Assembly (NCBI GenBank): GCA_035772405.1
Contig: JAYKKM010000080.1
Span: forward strand, 1,642,501 to 1,706,500
Reading direction: 5' to 3'
Length of the DNA stretch: 64,000 bases
DNA from: Chrysogorgia sp. JL179-B06
Lineage: Eukaryota; Cnidaria; Anthozoa; Scleralcyonacea; Chrysogorgiidae
Part shown: positions 56,031 to 64,000 of the stretch, piece by piece
How positions within the stretch are numbered: the stretch's first letter is position 1
Layout of the letters: each line of letters starts with the position of its first letter
Position numbers and translations under genes: made by a program
Notes under the pieces: model-generated
Database searches by the model: none
What the model saw: only the letters and a program-made list of their open reading frames with translations
What the model was told of the DNA's origin: nothing

Positions 56031-56138
56031 CTGTGCCAGAAATATACGTAAACGAATGGTCTGTGCTATTTTACACTCTCAATTTATACTCTCACAAAAT
56101 GATCAGGCATGTCCAACCGTGTTCATGAGTACGTACGC

Positions 56139-56613
56139 TCATTATTATTCTGTACGTACGCTCATTATTATTCCAATCTTAATCCCGTACGTACGCTCAT
56201 TGCCAATTACTAAAAGAATAATGGCGAAACGTTCGATGGGATCAAATTATTTTGCAAACATACGAATATATACATAAAAATCAGTACCCATAACCGGCAT
56301 AAGGTAGTGTTTTGCATTCATCAACAATAACACGTTTATTATACACGATTAATCGATAATCCTTCTTCGTGCGTTTCGTTTCAATGTCCTTTGTTTTGGT
56401 ATTGCTAGTAATCTTGTACGGGATGTCAACAGACATTTTTTCGTTCACTTTAAAAATATTGCGTGCAGACCAACTCACGAACGCAACGTCTCGTTATTAT
56501 TCTGTACGTACGCTCATTGTTATTCTGTACGTTCACACTTAATCCTATTAAGTCACTTCCTGTCGGCATCCCTTTGTTACGGTATATGGGGGGGGGGGGG
56601 GGGGTTACCTACT
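56139..56613 (-). repeat. Polinton right terminal inverted repeat
   Basis: 475 bp, matching the left repeat inverted. It contains a 17-G run (56588-56604), GTACGTACGCTCATTATTAT units, and an open frame of 65 codons (56478-56281, minus) ending NKRVIVDECKTLPYAGYGY, homologous to the polymerase C-terminus at 48670-48805. Confidence 0.93.
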
Positions 56614-56619
56614 CTTTTA

Positions 56620-57945
56620 CCTAATCATTTGTTGAGGATTTTGAAGTCCATGAACCTTTCTCAAAATAGCCAATTTGTGGTAAAAATCATTATTATTATT
56701 TATTTTGGGATTATTGTAATGCTGTAATGAATGACAGATATCATAAATATTAGCCATTACTTCTTTCAAATTCTAAAACTTCCCTAAATGAGAGTTGGTA
56801 TAGAAATGCAGTAAACATACTTACTTACAAAGTGCCTTTAAACTATAAAGCGTGTTGAATGAACTTCATTATTTCATAAGACATAAATTATTAAAAAATA
56901 ATTAAATTGTGGTGTAATAATAGCTACATCACCATAGCAGCTACGATATCTTGCAATGAACAAAACACTTTGGCATGCGTTTCGTGATAATTCCTGACTA
57001 TGTTTTAATGAAAGTAAACCAAAATTTCCCTAATTTTTCAACTTATTTTGGTATATGCTAAAATAATTATTCTCGTCAATGTCGGTAAATAAGTATAATT
57101 ATATCGACCACTATTCATCGACACTGAGGTGAATAACTTAATACATTATTGTTTTATTATTAGTGGTATTATCTATTTTTAAAAAAAATATAAAAATTGA
57201 GACCAAACAGGGACCACTTTCCAAAAATGTGACATCAAGGCCTTGGCGTTGTTTTTTTCGCAAGTTTTGGTCTTAAAAAGTAAAAATAAATAAAAAGATC
57301 TTAAAATTTTTTTTAAATGTATGTATTCCAGCAATTTTTCCTTCACCATAAATGCTTAGAATATACAGTTTGCTCTAGTGAAATGCCAAATATTACTTGT
57401 AATATGCACAAATCTTCTCTCGGAATTACTACCATTATATACACAGAACTCGTAACTATAGGCTATCGGCAACGGCATCTGAAGCTCAATGGTCAGACCA
57501 CTGCAGTGGTGTCACAGGATCGCTGGTGCATTTCCAGCTGGAAGGCCTTAATGTTAATTTTTTGCAACTGGTCCCGGTTTGGTTTTAAAAAATAATTAAA
57601 AATATTATTTTATTTTAAAAATTTACCATAAATCCTTAGAACATACAGTTTAATCGATTGAAATGCCAAATATTACTATTATAGATGTAGGTATCTAATA
57701 CATATACATTATCACTGTGTTTCATGCTTATCGCAATCTTCATGAGGAGGAAGTGTTAATTGTTTGGCGGTGTGTCTTTGACGTCACACAATGACTGCTT
57801 GTTTACATGGCGACAGCTTGACAGGTGTTCGTTTCTTTTGTTGAGCAGATTGAATTTCTTAAAATTACGTGTATAAAAGCCTAGGCTGCCGTGTTATCTT
57901 TCGAGTTAAATATCGCGTAGATTATGGAGAAAAGCGCTCTAGAGA
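56620..57945. other. Intron downstream of the Polinton
   Basis: AT-rich. A direct repeat of about 55 bp (57347-57400 and 57627-57680) brackets a tRNA-like stretch with AAGCTCAATGGTCAGACC (57480), perhaps a SINE relic. No exon recognised. Confidence 0.45.
57779..57879 (+). promoter_or_regulatory. Promoter-like cluster (CRE and TATA)
   Basis: TGACGTCA at 57779 and TATAAAAG at 57872, followed 45 bp later by ATG (57924) of a frame of only 12 codons. It may be the promoter of a retroelement whose body is the GIY-YIG relic immediately downstream. Motif evidence only. Confidence 0.35.
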
Positions 57946-57956
57946 AGAAATTCAAT

Positions 57957-58140
57957 GCTTAGTATACTGAGCGCAACTTACTAATCACAAAGATAACAAC
58001 ACCGCAAACTACATCGGAATCACAGATCACTCTTTTACAGACCGATTCTACAAGCAGAGAAACGCACAACGCTACCGAAATAAAAGACGCTACCAAGATA
58101 ATTTCAAATATACTAACAATATACTAGAAATACGTGTTCG
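57957..58140 (+). pseudogene. GIY-YIG-like endonuclease relic, copy 2
   Basis: NYIGITDHSFTDRFYKQRNA and a basic run (RYRNKRRYQDNFKYTNN), preceded by a stop. Homologous to 22-150 at the nucleotide level. The following ACAACCCCTCGCTCGCTTAG matches 464-483, so the copies belong to the same duplicated intron segment. Confidence 0.45.
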
Positions 58141-58339
58141 AACAACCCCTCGCTCGCTTAGTGTTGCTACGTATCGTTTGTAGCGCAGTTATTTTACTTC
58201 AATATAGACAATATAGCCCATTCACTTGCCAATGCTAATAGTTTTTCAGTGAGAAACTAATTTTCAGTGCATAGTTACTTGTCTCAGCCACAGATGGGTA
58301 ATAGAACAAATTGTATAACTTTTGATGATTGAAATTAAT

Positions 58340-58580
58340 AATTAATCCTACATTTTAATGTCAACTTTGGTTTTGATATGTATAGCTACTGCATGTTTTA
58401 CATTAATGCAGTGCTTAAGCAATAAATTAACTCAATGTATCAACTAGGCTGCATAACCTTCTGCCGTTGCACATACCCTACTTTATCATTTAAACTTATG
58501 TAAAATTTATTGCCATTTTAATGTCTATAAATTGTTGTCTATATCAGTATTTATCGCTTCCTTGTATTTAATTCCATGCT
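58340..58580 (+). repeat. Duplicated intron segment matching 3555-3815
   Basis: Shares ATTTTAATGTCAACT, ACATTAAT.(C/A)AGTGCTTAA, AATTAACT and TTGTTGTCTATATCAGTATT with the intron just before LRR exon A, in the same order. The exon itself is not found after it; homology stops about 40 bp short. Confidence 0.75.
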
Positions 58581-58985
58581 GCGAATTGTTTGTCAAGTTG
58601 AGCTATGTTTTCTGTGCTATAATAACATAATAAGACAGACCATTTGGGAAAAAATTGGCTATGTACATAATCATCAGCACATAACCGCATTTAATGTTTT
58701 AAAAAATTATACAATAATTAATATGAGAGAATATTATAAAGAAGTATTTATAACTGCTAGCACAGTAAAGGTGGGGTATTACAAACGCCACAAGTTTATT
58801 GGGGTAAAGTGGCTTCACCCCACCCCAACTTGACAAACCATTCGCATACAGGTATAAGAAGACCTTGCATCGGTTTGGCTACAATAGATACTTACGTTGC
58901 CACCGATAAGTCGTGCCCCTGCGTTGGCTTGTGGAACAACAAAATAGCTGGACAATAAAGACTGTGCATACAATCACGAACAGTA
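58581..58985. other. Intronic DNA, nothing recognised
   Basis: An 85-codon frame at 58576-58833 has no domain that I recognise. Confidence 0.35.
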
Positions 58986-58989
58986 AAAT

Positions 58990-59175
58990 TTAGTGTCATT
59001 GATAATAATTTGAGCCATTCCCCTGCGTCAGCTCAACATGCATTATATCATTAAATGTTATCAGTAAGAATGTGAGCCCTGCCCCTGCGTCAGCTCAACA
59101 TGTATCTAATTGGATATCATCAGTAAGAATGTGAGCCTAGCCCCTACGTCAGCTCAGCATGTATCTAATACATTT
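58990..59175. repeat. Three tandem repeats of about 62 bp
   Basis: Each unit contains GTGAGCC(C/T)(T/A)(G)CCCCTGCGTC or its variant, then AGCTCA(A/G)CATGTAT. They lie directly downstream of the recombinase gene. Confidence 0.75.
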
Positions 59176-59202
59176 ACAGCGTAATCAATACCCAAATACC
59201 CG

Positions 59203-59736
59203 TCATGCGCACGAACCAAAATTGGGTATGCGAATATATTTTTTAAATGCGTCAGATTTCCAACGACCCATGAGTCGTATTTTAGCGTCCGAAAAACCGC
59301 ATTCTGCAGCATAAGTTGCAACACCGACGCGGAAACTATGTCCTTTATACTGAGATGAGTCTAGCCCACACCACGGGAATATGTTAGCAAGATAATTCGT
59401 GAAAAGTGCGCGAGATACGGCGCGGCTATCTATTGTTTGAAAAACGGGTCCATCAGAGTAACCACGTTGTGAGAGATACTCCAATAAACACCGCACACGA
59501 TAGATGTCAGCACGCCGAAAAAGTGAAATGGAAACGTTTGGTCGATTGTATGAATGTTTAAAATCTCTAAAGGTAATTTTAAAACCAGTTATATGGCCTG
59601 ATTTATCAACAAGCTTAACAACCTGAGTAAGTTGTAAGACAGATGTTGACCTGGCGTTAACACTAGTAATTTCATCTATTCGTAAAAAGGCAAAAAAGCT
59701 ATAGTGCACATCGCCTTGAATTATAAGTAATAGCAT
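59203..59736 (-). CDS. Tyrosine recombinase (C-terminal catalytic part)
   Basis: 177 residues with the phage-integrase/YR core: FFAFLRIDEITS (first catalytic Arg), GHSFRVGVATYAAE (HxxR box) and LMGRWKSDAFKKYIR (Trp and nucleophilic Tyr). These enzymes mobilise DIRS/Ngaro-type retroelements and Cryptons. The N-terminal core-binding domain is missing: the frame begins in a foldback hairpin that starts at 59728. The active-site residues are all present. Which element it came from is unclear; tandem repeats just downstream could be part of it. Confidence 0.75.
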   Translation of the reverse strand: MLLLIIQGDVHYSFFAFLRIDEITSVNARSTSVLQLTQVVKLVDKSGHITGFKITFRDFKHSYNRPNVSISLFRRADIYRVRCLLEYLSQRGYSDGPVFQTIDSRAVSRALFTNYLANIFPWCGLDSSQYKGHSFRVGVATYAAECGFSDAKIRLMGRWKSDAFKKYIRIPNFGSCA

Positions 59737-59886
59737 GGCTTTGAGGTTGATTAGTGATTAAATGACCCGAAAGCCGAGGGAGGTTTAGTTGAAGTCCCGA
59801 GGGCGAAGCCCGAGGGACTTCTACTAAACCTCCCGAGGCTTGAGGAGCATTTAATCACTAATCAACCTAAATGCCATGCTATTAGT
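59728..59886. repeat. Foldback hairpin 5
   Basis: Arms of about 75 bp: TAATAGCATGGC...GGTTGATTAGTGATTAAAT pairs with ATTTAATCACTAATCAACC...GCCATGCTATTA. Apex GTCCCGAGGGCGAAGCCCGA. Confidence 0.85.
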
Positions 59887-59929
59887 TTGTAATATTACGG
59901 TTACCGAGGAATTTAATGAGAATGAGCGT

Positions 59930-59985
59930 AAAAGTCCCGAGGTCAAAGCCCGAGGGACTTTTACTAAACCTCGCAAGGCTATTTG
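59930..59985. repeat. Short hairpin 6
   Basis: AAAAGTCCCGAGGTCAAAGC pairs with GCCCGAGGGACTTTT; it resembles the apex of hairpin 5. Confidence 0.7.
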
Positions 59986-60077
59986 TTTGGTATATTCTAA
60001 TGAATCATTTGCATTGCAAATACGTGTAAATATAGGCGTAAAGATGATGAAGTTATAGTAAAAGCCAGCGCCTGAGT

Positions 60078-60190
60078 ATGTCGAAAGAAAGATTTACGTT
60101 TGTTAAAGAATCGGATATTCAAAATGCAAGGGAAGAAACCGTACCGCCGAATACAAAACGCCATACGATGTGGAGCAGGAATTGTTATGA
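60078..60190 (+). pseudogene. Fragment resembling a recombinase-like N-terminal domain
   Basis: RFTFVKESDIQNAREETVPP followed by NTKRHTMWSRN resembles the N-terminal helices of Crypton/ZMYM-type recombinase-like proteins, on weak evidence. It is cut by the next hairpin. Orientation is opposite to the recombinase at 59203. Confidence 0.3.
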
Positions 60191-60191
60191 T

Positions 60192-60326
60192 ACGCAGTTA
60201 TATAAACACGAGTGGAAGTTTGGGAGAACGAGAAATCATAGTGGGAACACGAGCCCGTAGGGCGAGTGTTTCCACGCGATTTCGAGTTCTCCCAAACTTC
60301 CACGAGTGTTTATATAACGTATGGGA
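60192..60326. repeat. Foldback hairpin 7
   Basis: GTTATATAAACACGAGTGGA pairs with TCCACGAGTGTTTATATAAC; apex GGAACACGAGCCCGTAGGGC. Confidence 0.85.
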
Positions 60327-60414
60327 ACACGGATAAAAATGTTTTCTATTTCTTTTATAAAATAACCCGTAGAAAGCGAATAAAATGTACAAATATATTT
60401 TTATCAACACGGAA

Positions 60415-60608
60415 ATTCTCCTTACTGCGTATGATGGCGCCGTGATGTCTAATTGATGGCGTATGATGGCTAATTGATGGCCTATGATGGCTAATTGATG
60501 GCGTATAGCCATAATTGATGGCATTTCAAATAGTGACTTTATATACGGTGGGTGTAAAACATGGCATAGGAAATGGCATGGCATATGGCATGGCATATGG
60601 CATGGCAT
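60415..60608. repeat. Two short tandem arrays
   Basis: GCGTATGATGGCTAATTGATG-like units of about 20 bp (60427-60520), then three units of ATGGCATATGGC (60565-60604), the same 12-mer as the large satellite at 62742, inverted. Confidence 0.75.
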
Positions 60609-60641
60609 GATTTTTTTTTATTTGATTTAATTAATTGACTC

Positions 60642-60973
60642 CCATCAAGTAGGGATGGGCCGATACCAAATATTCGATACCGTCGATACCAAGGTCTGCA
60701 AGAAAAGTATTAGCCTGTGTAGCCGGCGGTTTAAAAGTATCGATACTGGCGAGAAATATCGATTGTTTCGATACCGCTGAGCCTGCGGTCTTTTGCCTTT
60801 TGGTCAGCGGACTCAGCACAAACTAACAAGTGTTAACCTTCAAATAACCGCTAACCCCAAAACAACTTAGATCCTAACCCCCCCCCCCCCCCCCCCCACC
60901 TAATGAGTTTTCTAACCCTAACCACCTCGATTCCCTTCATGTTATCTGGTGACAGGGCCGTAGCGAGGGGGGT

Positions 60974-61007
<34 letters not shown>

Positions 61008-61921
61008 GGGTGTGTGTTTCACCCCCCCCCCCCCCCCCCCCCCCCCCCAACATTTTTGAAATTGAGATATTCGGAAAATCGAATTACTCGTTCGGAAAAT
61101 CGAATTACTCGTTCGGAAAATCGAATTACTCGTTCGGAAAACTACGGCAACGTAGGTTAAGCGAGATTTCAGTCAGTGAACAGCAAAAAACTCATGTTAA
61201 GTTTATAGAACTTACAAAATAATTTTCACAAGGATAACAAATCTATTTTTGTCGATTTACTGCATACGTACATCAGATAGATGACACCTTTTAGCTTTTG
61301 CTTTGCAATAAAATTTATCATTTCCGGATTTTAAACAGCCTTCACAAAACCACGAATTATGATACCGTACCGTAGAATTAAATTGTTTATATTTCGCCTC
61401 TTTTTTATTGTTGAAAACTAAATTCCTACATCTGTAAACTGTCCAAGGAAATCTCTTAAAACTGCTCCCAGAATGCGGGAAATGCAATTTCCGAGACCCT
61501 AGAATTAAAAATTTCCCGGGGGAGCATCCCCCGGGACCCCCTAGATTGACGCGCCTTACGGCGCGTGCCTCCTCATATTCGGAAAAATAATTTGAGATTC
61601 GGAAATTTGGGACTTACACCCCCCAACTTTCACATGCTAGCTACGGCCCTGCCTGGTGATGTTTATATTGGTGATGGAGTAACATGAAAGGTTATCCCTA
61701 ACAAGGCGTATTTACATTGGTTTTACTGGTTTATCGAAACATGAACGAAGGTAATGACGATTCATTTGCAATTTTAATCTCCTTAATTAGATATTCATTT
61801 CCTGCATTGTCTAAAGAGTGACCTACTGACCTATGATACTTTGTTTATTAATAGAAAGGCAATATAGAACCAGTATCGTATCGAATTAAAAAAGCTGGTA
61901 TCGCCCATCACTACCATCAAG
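60642..61921. mobile_element. Outer hAT-like nonautonomous element
   Basis: The element is 60650-61913: it starts TAGGGATGGGCCGATACC and ends GGTATCGCCCATCACTA, flanked by CCATCAAG (60642-60649, 61914-61921). An 8-bp duplication suggests hAT. No transposase. It contains clustered ATCGATA motifs and is interrupted by the inner element. Confidence 0.8.
60945..61659. mobile_element. Inner hAT-like nonautonomous element
   Basis: The element is 60953-61651: it starts CAGGGCCGTAGC and ends GCTACGGCCCTG. Flanks TCTGGTGA and CCTGGTGA match at 7 of 8. It contains 29 G (60977) and 27 C (61022) runs and three 22-bp GGAAAATCGAATTACTCGTT repeats. A minus-strand frame (61487-61257) has WFCEGCLKSG and KAKRCHLSDV but no recognised domain. 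Confidence 0.8.
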
Positions 61922-62745
61922 AATCACAAAATAGGCTAGTAGACGTGAAATAAAATTTGGCGGGTGAAGGGACTGGTAACGAAAGTTTTGTTCGCCATTC
62001 TGCCCGTTCGCGAATTAAAATATGGAGGAATACGAGGAAAACGCACTAGGTAAGGCCAATCTTTCCACATTGACTCCCATCAAGAATCACAAAATAGGCT
62101 AGTATTAGAAATTGCAGAGACGTGAAATAAAATTTGGCGGGTGAAGGGACTGGTAACGAAAGTTTTGATTGGCAGAATGATGGCTATTAATAAACAAAGT
62201 ATCATAGGTCAGTAGGTCACTCTTTAGACAATGCAGGAAATGAATATCTAATTAAGGAGATTAAAATTGCAAATGAATCGTCATTACCTTCGTTCATGTT
62301 TCGATAAACCAGTAAAACCAATGTAAATACGCCTTGTTAGGGATAACCTTTCATGTTACTCCATCACCAATATAAACATCACCGGATAACATCAAGGGAA
62401 TCGAGGTGGGAGGGTTAGGAAGACACTTAAGGGGGGGGTTAGGGTTAGAAAACTCATTAGGTGGGGGTTAGGGTTAGGATCTAAGTTGTTTTGGGGTTAG
62501 CGGTTATTTCATGACGATTATATACCTCGATTCATTTGGTGATGGAGTAACCCTTGTTGGTTTGTGCTGAGTCCGCTGACCAAAAGGCAAAAGACCGCAG
62601 GCTCAGCGGTATCGAAACAATCGATATTTGTCGCCAGTATCGATACTTTTCTTGCAGACCGGTATCGACGGTATCGAATATTTGGTATCGGCCCATCCCT
62701 ACTTGATGGGAGTCAATTAATTAAATCAAATAAAAAAAATCATGC
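61655..62745. repeat. Inverted duplication of the hAT locus
   Basis: 62190-62745 is the inverse of 60595-60945 joined to 61652-61850. It ends with ...GGCCCATCCCTA and CTTGATGG, the mirrored tip and duplication of the outer element. The arms differ by small indels. Confidence 0.85.
62022..62049 (+). CDS. Possible first coding exon fragment
   Basis: ATG opens MEEYEENAL and meets G|GTAAGG at 62050, a good donor. It may be a first exon carried between the duplicated segments. Too short to identify; chance is possible. Confidence 0.2.
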
Positions 62746-64000
62746 CATGCCATATGCCATGCCATATGCCATGCCATATGCCATGCCATATGCCATGCCA
62801 TATGCCATGCCATATGCCATGCCATATGCCATGCCATATGCCATGCCATATGCCATGCCATATGCCATGCCATATGCCATGCCATATGCCATGCCATATG
62901 CCATGCCATATGCCATGCCATATGCCATGCCATATGACATGCCATATGCCATGCCATATGCCATGCCATGCCATATGCCATGCCATATGGCATGCCATAT
63001 GCCATGCCATATGCCATGCCATATGCCATGCCATATGCCATGCCATATGCCATGCCATATGCCATGCCATATGCCATGCCATATGCCATGCCATATGCCA
63101 TGCCATATGCCATGCCATATGCCATGCCATATGCCATGCCATATGCCATGCCATATGCCATGCCATATGCCATGCCATATGCCATGCCATATGCCATGCC
63201 ATATGCCATGCCATATGCCATGCCATATGCCATGCCATATGCCATGCCATATGCCATGCCATATGCCATGCCATATGCCATGCCATATGCCATGCCATAT
63301 GCCATGCCATATGCCATGCCATATGCCATGCCATATGCCATGCCATATGCCATGCCATATGCCATGCCATATGCCATGCCATATGCCATGCCATATGCCA
63401 TGCCATATGCCATGCCATATGCCATGCCATATGCCATGCCATATGCCATGCCATATGCCATGCCATATGCCATGCCATATGCCATGCCATATGCCATGCC
63501 ATATGCCATGCCATATGCCATGCCATATGCCATGCCATATGCCATGCCATATGCCATGCCATATGCCATGCCATATGCCATGCCATATGCCATGCCATGC
63601 CATATGCCATGCCATATGCCATGCCATATGCCATGCCATATGCCATGCCATATGCCATGCCATATGCCATGCCATATGCCATGCCATATGCCATGCCATA
63701 TGCCATGCCATATGCCATGCCATATGCCATGCCATATGCCATGCCATATGCCATGCCATATGCCATGCCATATGCCATGCCATATGCCATGCCATATGCC
63801 ATGCCATATGCCATGCCATATGCCATGCCATATGCCATGCCATATGCCATGCCATATGCCATGCCATATGCCATGCCATATGCCATGCCATATGCCATGC
63901 CATATGCCATGCCATATGCCATGCCATATGCCATGCCATATGCCATGCCATATGCCATGCCATATGCCATGCCATATGCCATGCCATATGCCATGCCATA
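62742..64000. repeat. 12-bp satellite (CCATATGCCATG)n, runs off the window
   Basis: More than 100 nearly perfect 12-bp units. Rare variants: CATATGACATGC (62932), one local inversion CCATATGGCATG (62984), and 5-bp phase changes near 62967 and 63596. Open frames through it (MAYG/MAWH repeats) are artefacts of the 12-bp period. Confidence 0.97.

Larger units (their letters stand above)
39149..56619. mobile_element. Maverick/Polinton element with 6-bp target duplication
   Basis: The element is 39155-56613 (17,459 bp). It begins AGTAGGTAACC and ends GGTTACCTACT, flanked by CTTTTA at 39149-39154 and 56614-56619. Long TIRs, a 6-bp duplication, a protein-primed polymerase, integrase, packaging ATPase, adenain-like protease and two jelly-roll capsid genes are diagnostic of Polintons, which are regarded as integrated virus-like elements. 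Genes run rightward from the left end to about 53044 and leftward from 56030 to 53208, converging at 53.1 kb. This copy is defective: the polymerase, integrase, capsid, protease and ATPase genes are broken, and a LINE sits in the polymerase. Confidence 0.97.

Noticed and set aside
61257..61487. Cys-rich minus frame as a transposase
   Set aside because: Only scattered cysteines, no catalytic motif, and it lies within a 0.7-kb nonautonomous element.
62721..63999. Three very long minus-strand frames of MAYG/MAWH repeats
   Set aside because: The 12-bp satellite has no stop in these minus-strand frames; no gene signals.

Overview
The window looks like AT-rich, repeat-inflated DNA from a marine invertebrate, most likely a cnidarian (an inference from the transposon set and from my recollection of cnidarian repetitive protein families; no species can be named). 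It contains no complete host gene. Two plus-strand 72-nt exons (3859-3930 and 39043-39114) each encode one 24-residue leucine-rich repeat, begin after AG, end before GTAAGT and have the same phase-2 boundaries. The simplest reading is that the whole 64 kb lies inside introns of one LRR-encoding gene: a 35.1 kb intron between the exons and at least 24.9 kb of the next one. Nearly everything else is mobile DNA.

Layout. 1-3.6 kb: a GIY-YIG-like relic, a TAA microsatellite and a piggyBac transposase pseudogene with two in-frame stops. 4.2-5.6 kb: a TIR element with 9-bp target duplications holding a RecQ-like helicase remnant. 5.7-12 kb: SINE pieces, simple repeats, a truncated LINE and small MITEs. 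12-15.6 kb: a repetitive zinc-motif gene family relic between long inverted repeats. 16.5-26.5 kb: a stack of broken non-LTR retrotransposons, one with a 2A-like peptide motif. 26.5-38.4 kb: foldback hairpins, MITEs, SINE copies and LINE remains. 39.155-56.613 kb: a 17.5-kb Maverick/Polinton with about 470-bp terminal inverted repeats and exact 6-bp target duplications (CTTTTA), inserted 40 bp after the donor of the second LRR exon. 57.9-58.6 kb: sequence homologous to the start of the window (a segmental duplication of the intron). 59-64 kb: a tyrosine recombinase fragment, hairpins, two nested hAT-like elements inside an inverted duplication, and a 12-bp satellite running off the end.

The Polinton is the main system. 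Left to right on the plus strand it carries a protein-primed family B DNA polymerase (with a probable 5'UTR intron and a second probable intron in the polymerase domain), a DDE integrase followed by a chromodomain, a penton-like minor capsid protein, a basic glycine-rich virion-type protein, the first 120 codons of a major capsid protein and an adenain-like protease. Converging on the minus strand are two small conserved Polinton proteins, a packaging ATPase, a protein with a possible Bcl-2-like motif, and a triple GRF zinc-finger protein. Most of the core genes carry stops or frameshifts, the polymerase is split by a near-complete 4.7-kb LINE with its own 5-bp target duplication, and most of the capsid gene is deleted, so this copy is a fossil. 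Unusually, both terminal repeats contain a diverged copy of the polymerase C-terminal coding end.
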